Source: Agapetus fuscipes (taxonomy: Eukaryota; Arthropoda; Insecta; Trichoptera; Glossosomatidae). Taken from it: DNA of 64,000 nt. Below the pieces are notes generated by a model. That model searched no databases. It was given only the letters and a program-made list of their open reading frames with translations, and was not told the DNA's origin. Below are positions 51,068-62,649 of this stretch, piece by piece (position 1 is the first letter of the stretch; each line of letters starts with the position of its first letter). A program made the position numbers and the translations under genes. Location: contig OX637363.1 of assembly GCA_951799405.1 (NCBI GenBank), forward strand, positions 3,472,001 to 3,536,000, written 5' to 3'.

Positions 51068-52039
51068 CTGGAACAAGAAAGATAAATAATAATTAAATTT
51101 AATAATAACCTTTTTTATACAACACATTTTTATTTTCACATTTTTTAGTTAAATTGCCTAAGCGCTATCGGACTTCTACGTCTAGATCTATCAATGTTAG
51201 AATAAGTGAACATAAACGGGCATTTAAGGGTCTGGTTTGGTATTCTGAGATGGCGAACCATTGCATAGAAAACTACCATCCTTTTGATACAACAGGAGTA
51301 AAGGTCATCCACAGAAGTCAGATGTGTTGACCACTGGAATACGAACCGGTCCACTACTGTTTGTCTTTTAGTATTGTGAAGTTAATTTCTAAAATAATAC
51401 GTCAACGATTGGCGTCTCTAAAATATATCTTTACAGCTAAGATACTATCCAAGATTGCAGGCTGTTAAAGTGGATGATATTGTAGACTACACAGAGCCAT
51501 AATGTAAGCATGTGCCAGCCCACGCCATGTCGGTGACAATCGCAGTTATTTATGGCATTCACGGATTGTGATATAAATGGTTTTATGGACGTCTATCCCC
51601 AATCGGTCGATTGCTTCCAATGTAGGGGGCGGTCTCAGAACCCAGGCGCCCGAGGGTGATGGCGTTTTTAATACGACGTAAACTTTGAACTTACATCTTT
51701 CGCGTTTAATGTGCATTTATCACAAACATTTTAACGATTGTGATGGTCGTATGAAGAAGGTTATGACTCTGGATGAAAAGAAAGGTTCGTATTCTTACTG
51801 TATCATGTCATCATACTGTTAGGGGTAGCCAGTATATCTCCGCAGATGTGTCTCCACTGTGTTGTGCCCTTGCACACTGTTCTTATTAAGTATTCGATTT
51901 GTTGGCGTGTATCTATTGCTCGTGTGATGAAAGTGTTACTTGAATAATTGGGAAAAAAATACTTCGTATCATTCCAAATCGACAATACAATTTCAATAGA
52001 AGGTAAAAGAATATCAAGAAATTATAGAAGTAGAAATGG
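51068..52039. other. Receptor intron, repeat scraps only
   Basis: SINE-B scrap at 51300-51352 (GACCACTGGAATACGAACC), a LINE-B phrase at 51750-51785 (GAAGAAGGTTATGACTCTGG) and a LINE-A tail (-) at 51795-51870. No exon for TM1-3 seen. Confidence 0.5.
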
Positions 52040-52930
52040 AGTATCTAAGAAGTACGTATGATTGGTACAAAACGGAGTGATAGGGTGAGGAATGATTTTG
52101 TAGGAAAAGAATGTGGTGCAAGGAGAAGTATGACTGTAATGATTAAAAGAAGTTTGTTAAGACGGTTTAGACATATGGAGAGAATGAGTGATGAAAGACT
52201 GACGAAGAAAGTATATGTTGCAAGAATAGAAGGATGTCGTGGTAGATAAAGACCGAGAAAGGTATGGATGGACCGAATATCTGAAATAGCGAATGAATGG
52301 GATATCCAGAGTCATAATAAAACGAGAGCTTGTATGAAGAAGGTTATGACTCTGAATGAAATGAAAGGAATATGTGAGAACAGAAGGAAATTGCGGTTGA
52401 TCTGTAATATTGGTGGCTAGAACTAGGGTTTTTAAAATAAGAATTTTGTAGAATGTTTTACTTTTGATGTCCATATAATATATTATTATTTTTATAAGTA
52501 ATTATAAAAAATTATAAAAAACACAGAGTTTTATTTTCACAAATTGAGTTTTTATTTCCACCTCAAGTACTTTCGACTTATTCACGTCATTATCAAGAGT
52601 ATCCTCTTGATAGTGACGTGAATAAGTCGAAAGTACTTGAGGTGGAAATAAAAACTCAATTTGTGAAAATAAAACTCTGTGTTTTTTATAATTTTTTATA
52701 ATTACTTATAAAAATGAATTTTCACTGTGTGAATACACAAACTTTAAAAAGTCTATTATTATTTGTTGATTTAAAACATGTAATCTGTTGTAATGTACAA
52801 ATGTATTATGTTCCTTGACTTATAGGTTGGTATGCGGCTGACCACCCGTGCTGTAGAAAATGGTTCACCTTGCCAATGTCACCCCTGTCTCAGGGAAGAA
52901 CGGCAAAAGCTGTAGGGTGTATGATTATTA
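52040..52930 (+). mobile_element. LINE-B with C-terminal codons, split by a palindrome
   Basis: 52058-52249 reads DRVRNDFVGKECG, RFRHMERMSDERLTKKVY; 52255-52420 continues in another frame to KKLRL-like codons and GGTGGCTAG. The 3' UTR is cut at 52489 by a 226-bp palindrome. The 3' block resumes at 52811 (TCCTTGACTTATAGGTTGG) and stops near 52925. Confidence 0.75.
52489..52714. repeat. Near-perfect 226-bp palindrome
   Basis: Arms of 111 nt (52489-52599, 52604-52714) pair with one mismatch that I can see (T at 52590 against G at 52613) around a TATC loop. The centre reads CTCTTGATAGTGACGTGAAT, then AAGTCGAAAG. Confidence 0.95.
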
Positions 52931-53397
52931 TGAAAGACATCAATATTTTCCACAAGCAATCTGTATTTTTACAGCTCCCTTCAGACTTCCCTGTCCGCCA
53001 GCACGTAGGTACTACTTGCGTATAGATGAAAACGAGTCCGATGGTTATCTGCGTTTTGGTCGGAGAACATAAATCTACGGGACGTAAACACGAGTCAAAC
53101 GAGGGCCACGTAATTCCCGTGAATATACATAAAAACGTAATCTGGAGGCTAGGGTGGGGTAGGGGGCACGTGAAGCATCACGTCTTACTGAAAAGTAAAT
53201 GGAGAAAAACGTTGATTGAGTTTCAGGAGTAGTTTAATCTTGGCATTCTCATGAATTTTTTAAACCCCTTGAGCTTTGTGAAAAATCGATATTTTGGAAG
53301 AAATATTCATTGCTTCATCCAGTGGAACCTCTTTTAACGAGTAATTCGCATAACAAGCAAAAAAAAAATGTGAAAAAAATTCTCCCATCTAAAATAA
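52931..53397. other. Receptor intron, no gene seen
   Basis: Unassigned. Confidence 0.35.
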
Positions 53398-53645
53398 TCT
53401 ATAACCTAAGTTGCAAGGATATATTCATTAAAAGCTCTCAGATGTATGCCTACAAACCAGCACGTGTAGTTCGCGCTTACAAATGCTGAATGTGTACTTA
53501 CAAATAAAATCCAAACCTCAAATGAACATAAGCCCTGCAACTCTTGGCGACATTCCCTAAAACAGGGGTGACATTGGCAAAGTGAACCATTTTTTACAGT
53601 ATGGGTGGTCAGCCTCATACCAAGCTATAAGTCAAGGAATACGAG
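53398..53645 (-). repeat. LINE-B tail
   Basis: ATAACCTAAGTTGCAAGGAT to CTATAAGTCAAGGAATACG, reversed. Confidence 0.92.
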
Positions 53646-54837
53646 TAATAAATAACATTTAAGTATAAAAAAAAACAAGAAAATCTTAAAAATAAATCTA
53701 TACAATAAATATAAATTAAAAAAAATAAAAGTTTAGATTTTTAAATAATATATGTATTATAGATTTTTATCCAGGTTGTTATGATCATTAACAATTTATA
53801 AGCACGTAATTTTTTTTTTTTTTAAGAAATCCTGTGCGGGAGACTCCCTAGATTCTAGAGACTCTAGCAGTGTTATGCATTAGAATTTTTAAACCAGATT
53901 TCTTTAGAGATCTGGTTTAATTTCTCGATTTAATCTCAATTTACAAAAAAGGTGATTCATAAAAACTTTATAATTCAGTTTAACACTAAACGTGTTTCAA
54001 AACATGATCACATTTGTAAACCACCTCCGAGTAGGTTTATTTCGTTCTAAACTAGATCGACATACGCAAAATGGCGATCTTCCTCATTCCCCAGCTGATC
54101 GTAATGTACGAGATAACTTTAAGAATAAAAGATTTATGAATCAAATAAGAGTTTCGGCACTTACAGTAACTTTAAAACATTACAATTTTACACTATAACA
54201 ACAAATTGAGGGCATGCAGCAACGAAACAAATATAAAACTGTGACAAGAAAAAAAGTGACAGATGCCGCGTCGTGTTATTTTTCAAGTCGCCAATTTTGT
54301 TAAACTGTCACTTTTCTTGTAAATGAAGTATGCAGGCCCATCTTTGAGATTTTCTTCGTGATGCCTACAGCCAAAACCTGAAGCCACAATGAAGTCATGC
54401 TTAAAATACTTGTTTCCATTTTTAGTTCATTCGAAGTCGCAGTCGACATGAGTTTGACAGCTGGAGTGTCGAGAAACGTTCGGGAGGGGGCGTTTACCCG
54501 AATTCTTCCGAGCGTCTCCGAAAGTTGTCTAAAAGCATGCAAAAACCCACAAAAACCTCAAAAAATGTCATAGACACCAAAATACCTACATAAACGTCGA
54601 GCATTTCGTATTTTTTCATACAGAAAAAGCTACCGGAAGTCTGTTTAAGTAGGATTCGGTAAACCAAAAAAAAAAATGTACGTATTTCGCTAATGAATCA
54701 CCTTTTTATTTATTTTGGTTTAGCGGGCTGGTACAGATTTAAATCGGTTTCTGAAAATCTCGCACTAAACAGGAATGGGCGGAATCTAATGAATAACACT
54801 GTAGGGGTCTATGACACTTGTTGTAGTGCCGTAGAAA
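53646..54837. other. Receptor intron, no gene; LINE-J tail inside
   Basis: LINE-J tail (-) at 53812-53875 (TTAAGAAATCCTGTGCGGGA). Other frames here have no domain. Confidence 0.45.
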
Positions 54838-55070
54838 TGTACGAGCTTGGTTGTCGCTACAAAGCGCCAATACTCAAGCAAGACCCAGTTGCTGTAAGGC
54901 TGGATGGACCTTTGGTGACCGGTCATTGGTAAAGGTTTATGAATTTTTCAACCCAGCGAAGAGCAAATTTGAAAATACAAATGGTATATTTTTTGTGCTC
55001 CGCCGGGATTCGAACCCACAACCTTCCCATTCAGAGTCCGCAGTGTTACCACTGAGCTACGGCCCGGTCA
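54838..55070 (-). repeat. SINE-B copy
   Basis: TGTACGAGCTTGGTTGTCGC to CACTGAGCTACGGCCCGGTC; a complete - strand body and tRNA head without 5S. Confidence 0.9.
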
Positions 55071-55104
55071 TTTATATAAATGTTCAGAAAAAAAAATGAT
55101 GCGG

Positions 55105-55735
55105 CCTCATTTCATTCATTCACTTTCACATCCACTTTCAACTTACATTCTTTCTTTACCCATTCATTCCTAACTCAATTCTTCAGAGTTTTTCCTGTCA
55201 TGCTTCTCAAATGCTTCATTTCCATCGTATCCGTCCATCAGAGGTAATTACACGTGAGCAATGTTTGTATAATAAACGGAGAGCCTGTATGAAGAAGGTT
55301 ATGACTCAGGAGGAAATGAAAGAAGTGTGTAAGGACAGAAAGAAATGGCGGTTAATCTGTGATGTTGGCGGCTAGGGTTTTTTAAATTAAAATTTGTTTT
55401 CTGTTAGTTTTTGATGTCCATACATATGTAGGTATTATAATTTAGTGATTTTAAAAATGTAATTTGTCATGTATGTTCCTTGACTTATAGGTTGGTATGC
55501 GGCTGACCACCCATACAGTAAAAAAATGGTTCACTTTGCCAATGTCACCCCTGTCTCAGGGAAGGACGGCAAGAGTTGCAGGGCTTATGTTCATTTGAGA
55601 TGGGTTCTTATAATGTAGGTCCACATGCGGCATGTGTTAGCGCGAAATTATACATGTCTGCTTGTCGGAATGCATTTGATGTAAATCTTAAATGGTATAT
55701 ATCCTTGCAGCTTAGATTAGATGAGATAAGATAAG
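55105..55735. repeat. LINE-A scrap (-) and LINE-B 3' end (+)
   Basis: 55105-55230: reversed LINE coding scrap (CATTCTTTCTTTACCCATTC, TTTCCTGTCATGCTTCTCAA). 55270-55735: LINE-B C-terminal codons (GAGAGCCTGTATGAAGAAGG, AAAGAAATGGCGG), UTR and 3' block to TTAGATTAGATGAGAT. Confidence 0.8.
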
Positions 55736-55945
55736 AATGTTTGTGTGTGTACTGGACCAATGTATCTTATGAAAACTGTAAATTAATTGAACAAATATTT
55801 AAAACCACTCTGAACTGTCACATTACCGTGTTTTACGTTTTTTTCTTGGCTCAGATTGTGTAGAATGTGATTTTTCAGACGATGCCATTGAAAGGTCTCA
55901 TCTTTGAATCAGATGGTACATAAGCCAAACAAGAGCTGAGGGGAC
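55736..55945. repeat. MITE related to 29411-29661
   Basis: GTGTGTACTGGACCAATGTA at the left and AAGCCAAACAAGAGCTGAGG at the right, with TTACGTTTTTTTCTTGGCTC inside; one end is eroded. Confidence 0.65.
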
Positions 55946-55969
55946 GATATGGCTCTTTCTAGATATCTA

Positions 55970-56215
55970 TCTATCTATAATCTAAGTTGCAAGGATATAT
56001 TCATTTAAAGCTCTCAGATGTATGTCCACAAACAAACACGTGTAGTTCGCGCTTACAAATGCTGATTGTGTACTTACAAATAAAATCCAAACCTCAAATG
56101 AACATAAGCCCTGCAACTCTTGCCGACATTCCCTGAAACAGGGGTGACATTGGCAAAGTGAACCATTTTTTACAGTATGGGTGGTCAGCCTCATACCAAC
56201 CTATAAGTCAAGGAA
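55970..56215 (-). repeat. LINE-B tail
   Basis: ATCTATAATCTAAGTTGCAA to CCTATAAGTCAAGGAATATA, reversed. Confidence 0.92.
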
Positions 56216-57068
56216 TATAATAGATACATGTTCAAATAAAAGACATGCGGACTTCCAGCTGGAAGACCTTTGTCATCTGCTAAGCTACGGTGTGAGTGAG
56301 TCTATCATGGATGATTTTAGAAAAATGGACTCTCGAATTGATTTATCTCTAACTTTCTTGTTTCTCACCAGTCGGGCTGTATTTTAATTTCATAATTTTA
56401 TTGTTACAATAATCCCCGCTTAGCCTGGTAGTTTCTCTATTCATGTAATCTCCCATAATCGGATTTATAACTTTTGATACAAATAGAAATGATCAGAAAT
56501 GATTCCTCCAGGGTTTTCCCTGTCACGCTTCTCAAACGCTTAATTTCCACCTAATTCAGTTAAAAAACAGCGTTCAATCCTTAAACTCTTCTGTAATCTT
56601 AAAAGGTGGAGTCAAACTTGGCTTCACTATCAACTGAAGTAAAAAATATATTTGAAAATACGCTCTTTATTGCGTGGATTTTTTCTTTACTGCTATGTTA
56701 TTAAACCTGTCAATTTCATTGTGGCACTTTTTCGGCTTCTTAGAGAAATTAAATTATTATAAAGGAAAAAAATCTTTGTTAAAAAATTCATATGTGCCAA
56801 TAACTTCCGTACATTTTCCATACACGCCATTGTCAAGTTACTTACGCTCGATTAATTTTTTCGCTTTTTTATCGTTTTGAAATTATTATGTGTCGTAAAT
56901 ACATGATTTATTTTGTATAAAGGATATTTTGGATAAAGGTGTGAAGTTTATATTTCGTAGAATAAATTTAAAGGATATCTATTCCAAACAAAAACACATA
57001 TTTTTAAGGGTATATGCATGGCCGTCGGAAGGGGGGGGGGGCAGGGGGGGCCGTTGCCCCCCGTCGGT
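56216..57068. other. No gene; G-rich tract at the right
   Basis: AT-rich sequence, with a G-run tract at 57028-57050 followed by GCCGTTGCCCCCCGTCGG, a likely transposon end or quadruplex-prone stretch. A LINE scrap (TTTCCCTGTCACGCTTCTCA) lies at 56515-56550. Confidence 0.45.
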
Positions 57069-57413
57069 GTCCGGTCGATAGCTCAGTCGGTAGAGTGCTT
57101 GCATTGCATGCCGTGAGCTCGGGTTCGAATCCCACCGAGGGTGTCAGAAATGATTTCCCGTTTCGGTGTTTATTTCAAACCCCATAATAAAATAGCGGCA
57201 ATGTTTACTCAGCCTTCACAAGAAATGAGTACCAACCCCCTCGGGAGCTGGGAAACCCCCACTTCAACTGAAGTGGTTGGCGTAAGGCCGGCCCCCTTAC
57301 CTGTAAAAATAAATAGGTTCAACTCGCCACATGCGACCCCTTCGGGGATAACGCGGCAAGAAGTTATACTATATGTGTAGCTTAGTTGCGTTTGCGTTGC
57401 GTTGCGTTACGTA
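57069..57413 (+). repeat. SINE-A, full length
   Basis: Head GTCCGGTCGATAGCTCAGTC with TTGCATTGCATGCC (tRNA-Ala UGC-like anticodon arm) and GGGTTCGAATCCC (box B). The body contains a CACTTCAACTGAAGTGG hairpin. The tail is GCGTTTGCGTTGCGTTGCG. Confidence 0.93.
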
Positions 57414-57432
57414 TAATATATTAATATTATTA

Positions 57433-57843
57433 GGATGATTTATTTGGTGAGCGCTGTTTTTGTGTGTATCACACCTCAAGAGCCCTCTGCGAGCTTGGTC
57501 GTCGCTGTAGAAAGCGCCAATTCTCAAGCAAGACCCAGTTGTTGTAAGGTTGGATGAACCTTTCAGTGACCGGTCTTTGGTAAAGGTTTATGAATTTTTC
57601 AACTCAGCGAAGAGCACATTCGAAATATAAATGGTATATTTTTTTGTGCTCCGACGGGATCCGAATCCACAACCTTCCATTTATGAGTCCGAAGTGCTGC
57701 CACTGGACTACGGATCGATCCAAGATGCCAACGACACGCGGTGTATCTGATCGGTAACCCATCCAAGTACTATCCGCGCCCAATGTTGCTTAACTTCGGT
57801 GATCTATGGGAACCGGTGCTTTCAACATGGTAACGTCATTGAC
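57433..57843 (-). repeat. 5S-headed SINE-B, full length
   Basis: From the 3' end (GGATGATTTATTTGGTGAGC) to the 5S head (GCCAACGACACGCGGTG at 57727, TTAACTTCGGTGATC, CATGGTAACGTCATTGAC at 57842), reversed. About 20 bp from SINE-A in opposite orientation. Confidence 0.93.
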
Positions 57844-58424
57844 AAATATCTACAAAAACGAAACACTCACAAATGAACATTATAGATTTTTAAAACGGCC
57901 CTTTTTCTTTTCTTCGTAATTTTAATTTAAAACCCTCATAAAAATATTATCACATTATTTGAGAGCAAAGTATAAAAAAAATATACGGTCCAAAGAAGGG
58001 CCATAAAAGGAATCTTTACCTTAAATTACCGTTAAAACAAAAAAAAATACACGAACCTAGAAAGGACCATTAAAGATTCCTTTTTATTTGGGATAATTCA
58101 ATTGAAAACCTTCTGAAACAAAAGTACGATACGTATGCTTTTACCTTATATGAGGCTGTTAATATAAAAATGTGAGCATGGCCCTAAAAAGGACCATTGA
58201 AAGAAATCTTTTCGTATTTCGACGTTTTTACTGAGTTTTCTTATTGCAGGCGAATTTGATGAAATACGTTTTTTTGCTTTTCAAAGCTGCGAAAGTGGAT
58301 TTTTTTGTATTCTTTCATATTGTTTTTTTACATCCTCTGGATTTAATACGAGAAAATATTTTTTTCTTGGAAATATTTTATTGTACGTACCACAGAAATA
58401 TTATTTTATAATTATTTTAGCACA
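57844..58424. other. No gene; weak dispersed repeats
   Basis: AAGGACCATTAAAGATTCCT-like phrases recur near 57990, 58065 and 58190. No reading frame with a domain. Confidence 0.4.
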
Positions 58425-58885
58425 TGTTGGTATGAGGCTGACAACCCATACTGTAAAAAATGGTTCACTTTGCCAATGTCACCCCTGTTTCAGGGAAGGT
58501 CGGCAAAAGTTGTGGGGCTTATGTTCATTTGAGGTTTGGATTTTATTTGTAAGTACACATTCAGCATTTGTAAGCGCGAACTACACTTGTTGGTTTGTGG
58601 GCATATATCTGAGAGCTTTAAATGAATATATCCTTGCAACTTAGATTATAGATATTATAGATATATTATTATATATTATTTTAGCACAAAATTCAGTACT
58701 TTAAATAGAAAAATGAAAAATGTACTAAGAATGCCACATGTAAACCTACAATAAAAAACCTGATCTCAAATGGACATAAGTAACTCTTGCCGACCTTCCC
58801 TGAAACAGAGGTGACGATGGCAAAGTGATCCATTTTTTACAGTATGGGTGGTTAGCCTCATACCAACCTAGAAGTCAAGGAATAT
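58425..58885. repeat. Two LINE-B tails, opposed
   Basis: 58425-58655 (+; GTTGGTATGAGGCTGACAAC to CTTGCAACTTAGATTATAG) and 58735-58885 (-; ends ACCAACCTAGAAGTCAAGG). Confidence 0.85.
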
Positions 58886-59545
58886 TTTCATCATCAAATA
58901 TTATTTCCAAAACATAATACATCACGTACTAGGTAGGTACTAGACAGAAGACACTAGACAGTCTCTGCAGAATTTACATAATAACCTTAAAGAGAACGAC
59001 GGAACTTGGCAAAAGTTGCCAACACCCATAAAACTTACTGCCGGAGACAGGGACAGACTTGTCTCACTGCTCAATAGACTATTGCCTAGGGCTCCACATA
59101 TTAAAAACACTTCAAATAACTTCCGAAAGTGATTGCATAAGAGTTTTAGGCTCACACGGCCGGCTGATGATGCTGGAGTGATGTTTTCCGGGATCTGTTG
59201 CCGTGGTCTGTGGGAGCTGGAGTTTCCAGATGTTTTGCCCATGTCAAAAATGGGCTTCTTCAGCGTGAAGTGTGATGATATAGATGATCTTGATGATAAC
59301 TGTGATGAAAGTGTGTGTACATGCGTGGTTTAAATGTGAAAAATGATGACACTCATATGAGTTGTGTTGAGGAGCAACGACATCTGTTTATTTTGCATGT
59401 AAAACTGTGGGGTATAACAGCAAAACATATTGCTTTTACAAGTACTTTTGGTCAGTAAAAAACGCCATCTATGAATTGCATTGTAAAACTTGTAATATTT
59501 ACGGAAAATCCATATAATTTCACAATTGTACCTGTACAACACCTT
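58886..59545. other. No gene seen
   Basis: Frames such as 58940-59242 (-) show no domain. CACACGGCCGGCTGATGATG at 59152 may belong to an unrecognised repeat. Confidence 0.35.
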
Positions 59546-59790
59546 CTCTCAGGGTCAGTATCCCCTCCACTGACCCACGCCCTGTATATCCATCCCATCT
59601 GGGGATATGTCACAGGACTCGCATGCAAAAGTTACATATGTGAGATGCGAGTGGCAGAAGGCCCTCCCGTGAAGTTACACTTTCCCAAGTGTTTACACAA
59701 AGCAAAGGAGGCTCAGAAATCACTGAAAGATTATAGCCGTGAGGGTTTAGGGCTCAAGGATTTTAAATTTACAAACAAAAATGCAAAGTG
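59546..59790 (+). repeat. LINE-C-like region
   Basis: CCACGCCCTGTATATCCATC and CTCAGAAATCACTGAAAGAT match 39472-39640 in reverse. The 59471-59791 frame covers it but shows no recognised domain. Confidence 0.55.
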
Positions 59791-59929
59791 ATTCTGCGAG
59801 ATGCTACTGCTGAGAGTACCTGTACAGGCGCACGTAGGTACTCAAATATTGTAACAATAAATTTAAAAAAATCATTTACCCCTTCACTGTTTAGGTTCTG
59901 TCTAAAACCGGTCACGAAATGTATGAAAT

Positions 59930-60236
59930 CTAATCTAATCTAAGTTGCAAAGATATCTTACATTGGAGATTCACATTATATGTATCCTCACAAGCAGACA
60001 CGTTTAAGTTCGCACTTAATTATGTCGCATGTGAACCAACAATATAAAAGCTAATCTTAAATTAACATAAGCCCTGCGACTTCGCGCTTGCACAGGTTGC
60101 ATATGAACCTACAACATGAAAACCAAATCTCAAATGGAAATACACCCTGCAACTCTTGCCGTCCTTCCTTGAAACAGGGGTGGCATTGCTTAAGTGAACC
60201 ATTTTTACAGCATGGGTGGTCAGCCGCATACCAACC
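59930..60236 (-). repeat. Two LINE-B tails in tandem
   Basis: 59930-60080 is cut at GCCCTGCGACTT; a second, longer copy follows to GCCGCATACCAACC at 60236. Confidence 0.85.
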
Positions 60237-60316
60237 ATATGGAATCGCCGGACAAACCGTGTGAAAGTTAACATAAGAGTACATCCTTATAACTGATCTT
60301 CTTCTTCGTGTCAGCT

Positions 60317-60783
60317 TCACACCGTATTGGCCCAGTAACGAGCAATGTCTACAGCTCTTTGGTTTCCCGCAAAGAGATCATCCATGGAGCAGCTTGTCGG
60401 ACAGGAGGGACAACACCGCAGGTGCTCCATAGTTTGCTGAGCTCCACACTCACATAGTGTAGAGTCCTCCCGTCCCAGAAATCCCCAGGTCAACATGTTG
60501 GCCCGGGCTCTTCCAACATTGGCCCTCAATCTGTTCATAGATTTCCACACGGAACTTATAACTGATAAACTGCCCATTCGGCACCAAACCGTTCCGCGTG
60601 GAAAGGTCTTTAAAGTTGTCACTTTGCAGGAGCACACATGCACAAGCAAGACGTGACATTTCGTCTAATGGGCGAAACGGCCGTGGGCGCCGTTTACCTG
60701 AGTGCCGGCCTTGTTTGCATACTAAAAGGCAAGTTTTCAGGTTATGTCCCGACAACATTAGGTTTTACTACGTGCAATTTTAA
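60317..60783 (-). pseudogene. LINE C-terminal fragment
   Basis: The - strand reads ISSVWKSMNRLRANVGRARA, WGFLGREDSTLCECGAQQTM, EHLRCCPSCP and DIARYWAN: a C-terminal CxC..H..C-type module of a non-LTR element. It is a paralogue of the scrap at 40017-40240. Frames shift near 60610. Confidence 0.7.
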
Positions 60784-61057
60784 TATTTGCAATTCTGTCA
60801 CATTAGCATAGCGCTCTGGATGCGCGCTCCTAATTGCTGAAACTCCAATCATCGTTTGCGTTTACAGCCCATCTGTTTACTAAAGCCTTGTATTTTCGGG
60901 ATTAGCTGATTTCGGGAGTAACTGATGTCATAGAGAGAGTGGCAAAGCTAAAATGGTCCTTTGCGGGACACGTTTTTTTTTTTGCGGGACATGGAGACTT
61001 ACAGAGCTCGTAGATTTTTTACTTCAGCCCAACTGCTGGCTCTATAAAAATCTCAAA

Positions 61058-61675
61058 TCCGTCCAATTATAGAGTATAACAGCCATTTCTGGTCCGGTAT
61101 AACAAAGAGGCTGTGTGACCAACTTGATTCTGTGCAAAGAAGAGCGGTGAAGCTGATTGATGATCCCATTCTCACAGCCAACCTACACCCTCTTGAGCAC
61201 AGAAGGAAAGTTGGAATGATCAGTCTCTTCTATAGGTACTACAATGGCGTCTGCTCTGATGAAATATCCTCACTTATATCCCCTCCTCTCGTCACAACAA
61301 GGGCAACTCGTAGAACGGCTCACATTCAACCATTTGCAGTCGATATCAAAACTATGAGAACTTGGTGTTTTCACGACTCATTCCTCTGCCAAACTGCCCG
61401 CTTATGGAATGAGTTACCGGTATCTGTGTTTCCATCCCAATTTAACCTTGCCCTTTTCAAATCCAATATCAATCGCCATTTCCTCTCTGTGTCTCAAAAC
61501 AAAGCAACGCCACACACCCCACAGCACTGCGCAGCTAACGACCCTGCAACCGGACATGGACAACTGCCACATCACCAACACCTCTGCGGCACTATAACAA
61601 GTGTCATAGATCCTTAGAGTCTCTCGAATCTAGGGAGTCTGCCGCATAGGCTTTCTTAAAAAAAATAAAAGAAAA
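61058..61675 (+). pseudogene. LINE-J reverse-transcriptase C-terminal fragment
   Basis: The frame through 61617 reads HFWSGITKRLCDQLDSVQRR, AVKLIDDP, HRRKVGMISLFYRYYNGVCS, TARLWNELPVSVFPSQFNLA and FKSNINRHF. These are features of jockey/CR1-like LINE C-termini. The 3' UTR TAGAGTCTCTCGAATCTAGG is the LINE-J tail found alone at 12990, 46505 and 53812. Confidence 0.85.
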
Positions 61676-61917
61676 ATGTTGCTAAAACCACCGACCAGAG
61701 ATGGACGAAGAAATTGGTAGAGTGGAGACTTTGGGAAGATAAGAGAAGCAGAGGGAGACCTCCCACGAGATGGTCGGATGATATAAGAAGGCTTGCTGGA
61801 GACTGGATTCAAAAAGCGCAAGACAGAGATGGATGGAGAGATATGGGGGAGGCCTATGTTCAGCAGTGGATGGAGATGGGAAGTATTTTCAACGTTAGCA
61901 TAGCGACTTTATACTGA
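61676..61917 (+). pseudogene. RTE LINE C-terminal fragment
   Basis: SRGRPPTRWSDDIRRLAGDW, then IQKAQDRDGWRDMGEAYVQQ: the classic RTE C-terminus (GRPPTRWxDDI, AGxxW, AQDRxxW, GEAYVQQW). Truncated at the left. Confidence 0.88.
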
Positions 61918-61977
61918 ACGAAAAGTACGCACTTACGTCAATCGTGTGTGTAGTTTTTTTTATGAGCTACAAGTCAC

Positions 61978-62345
61978 ATGCTCCTTGACTTAAAGGTTGG
62001 TTATGCGGCTGACCACCCATGCTGTAGAAAATGGTTCCCTTTGCCAATGTCCGGTCCTTTGACCGGTCCGTAGTCCAGTGGTAACACTTTGGACTCGTAA
62101 ATGGAAGGTTGTTCAAAGGAATCCCGGCGAAGCACAAAAAAATGCCATTTATATTTCCAAATTTGCTCTTCGCTGGGTTGAAAAATTTATAAACCTTTAC
62201 CAAAGACCAGTCATCAAAAGGTCCATCCAGCCTTACAACAACTGGGTCTTGCTTGAGAATTGGCGCTTTATACAGCGACGGCGAAGTTCGCAGAGGGCTC
62301 TTGAGGTGTGGTACACACAAAAACAGCGCTCACCAAATAAATCAG
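61978..62345 (+). repeat. LINE-B scrap and SINE-B
   Basis: 61978-62050: LINE-B start block cut short. 62063-62345: SINE-B with head CCGTAGTCCAGTGGTAACAC, body and 3' end (CGCAGAGGGCTCTTGAGGTG, AAACAGCGCTCACCAAATAA). No 5S head. Confidence 0.88.
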
Positions 62346-62529
62346 CCTATTTTTTTTTTAATGTAACCCTTGATTTGAGGATTCTCTTTTTCCTTTCTTG
62401 AGTAGAGTAACTTTAGCTGATTAACTTCAACGGGAAGGCCTTCCGCCGCCAAAAACATTGCAAGTGAAGTATCACCAAGTGAAGCGACTCCGCATGAGTT
62501 GTATGAAGTGGGCGGAGGTGGGTAAAGTG

Positions 62530-62637
62530 TCCTGTTTCAGGGAAGGTCGGCAGGAGTTACGTGTCTGGTTGTGAAAATGCATAGAATGTGAATCTGTAAT
62601 GTTACATATATTTGCAACTTAGATTAGATTAGCTAAC
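62530..62637 (+). repeat. LINE-B tail, internally deleted
   Basis: GTTTCAGGGAAGGTCGGCAG joined to TACGTGTCTGGTTGTGAAAA and TTGCAACTTAGATTAGATTA. Confidence 0.8.
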
Positions 62638-62649
62638 GTTGAAAATTTA

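Noticed and set aside
57069..57143. Functional tRNA-Ala gene
   Set aside because: No proper acceptor stem or T-run terminator; the sequence runs into the repeated SINE-A body.
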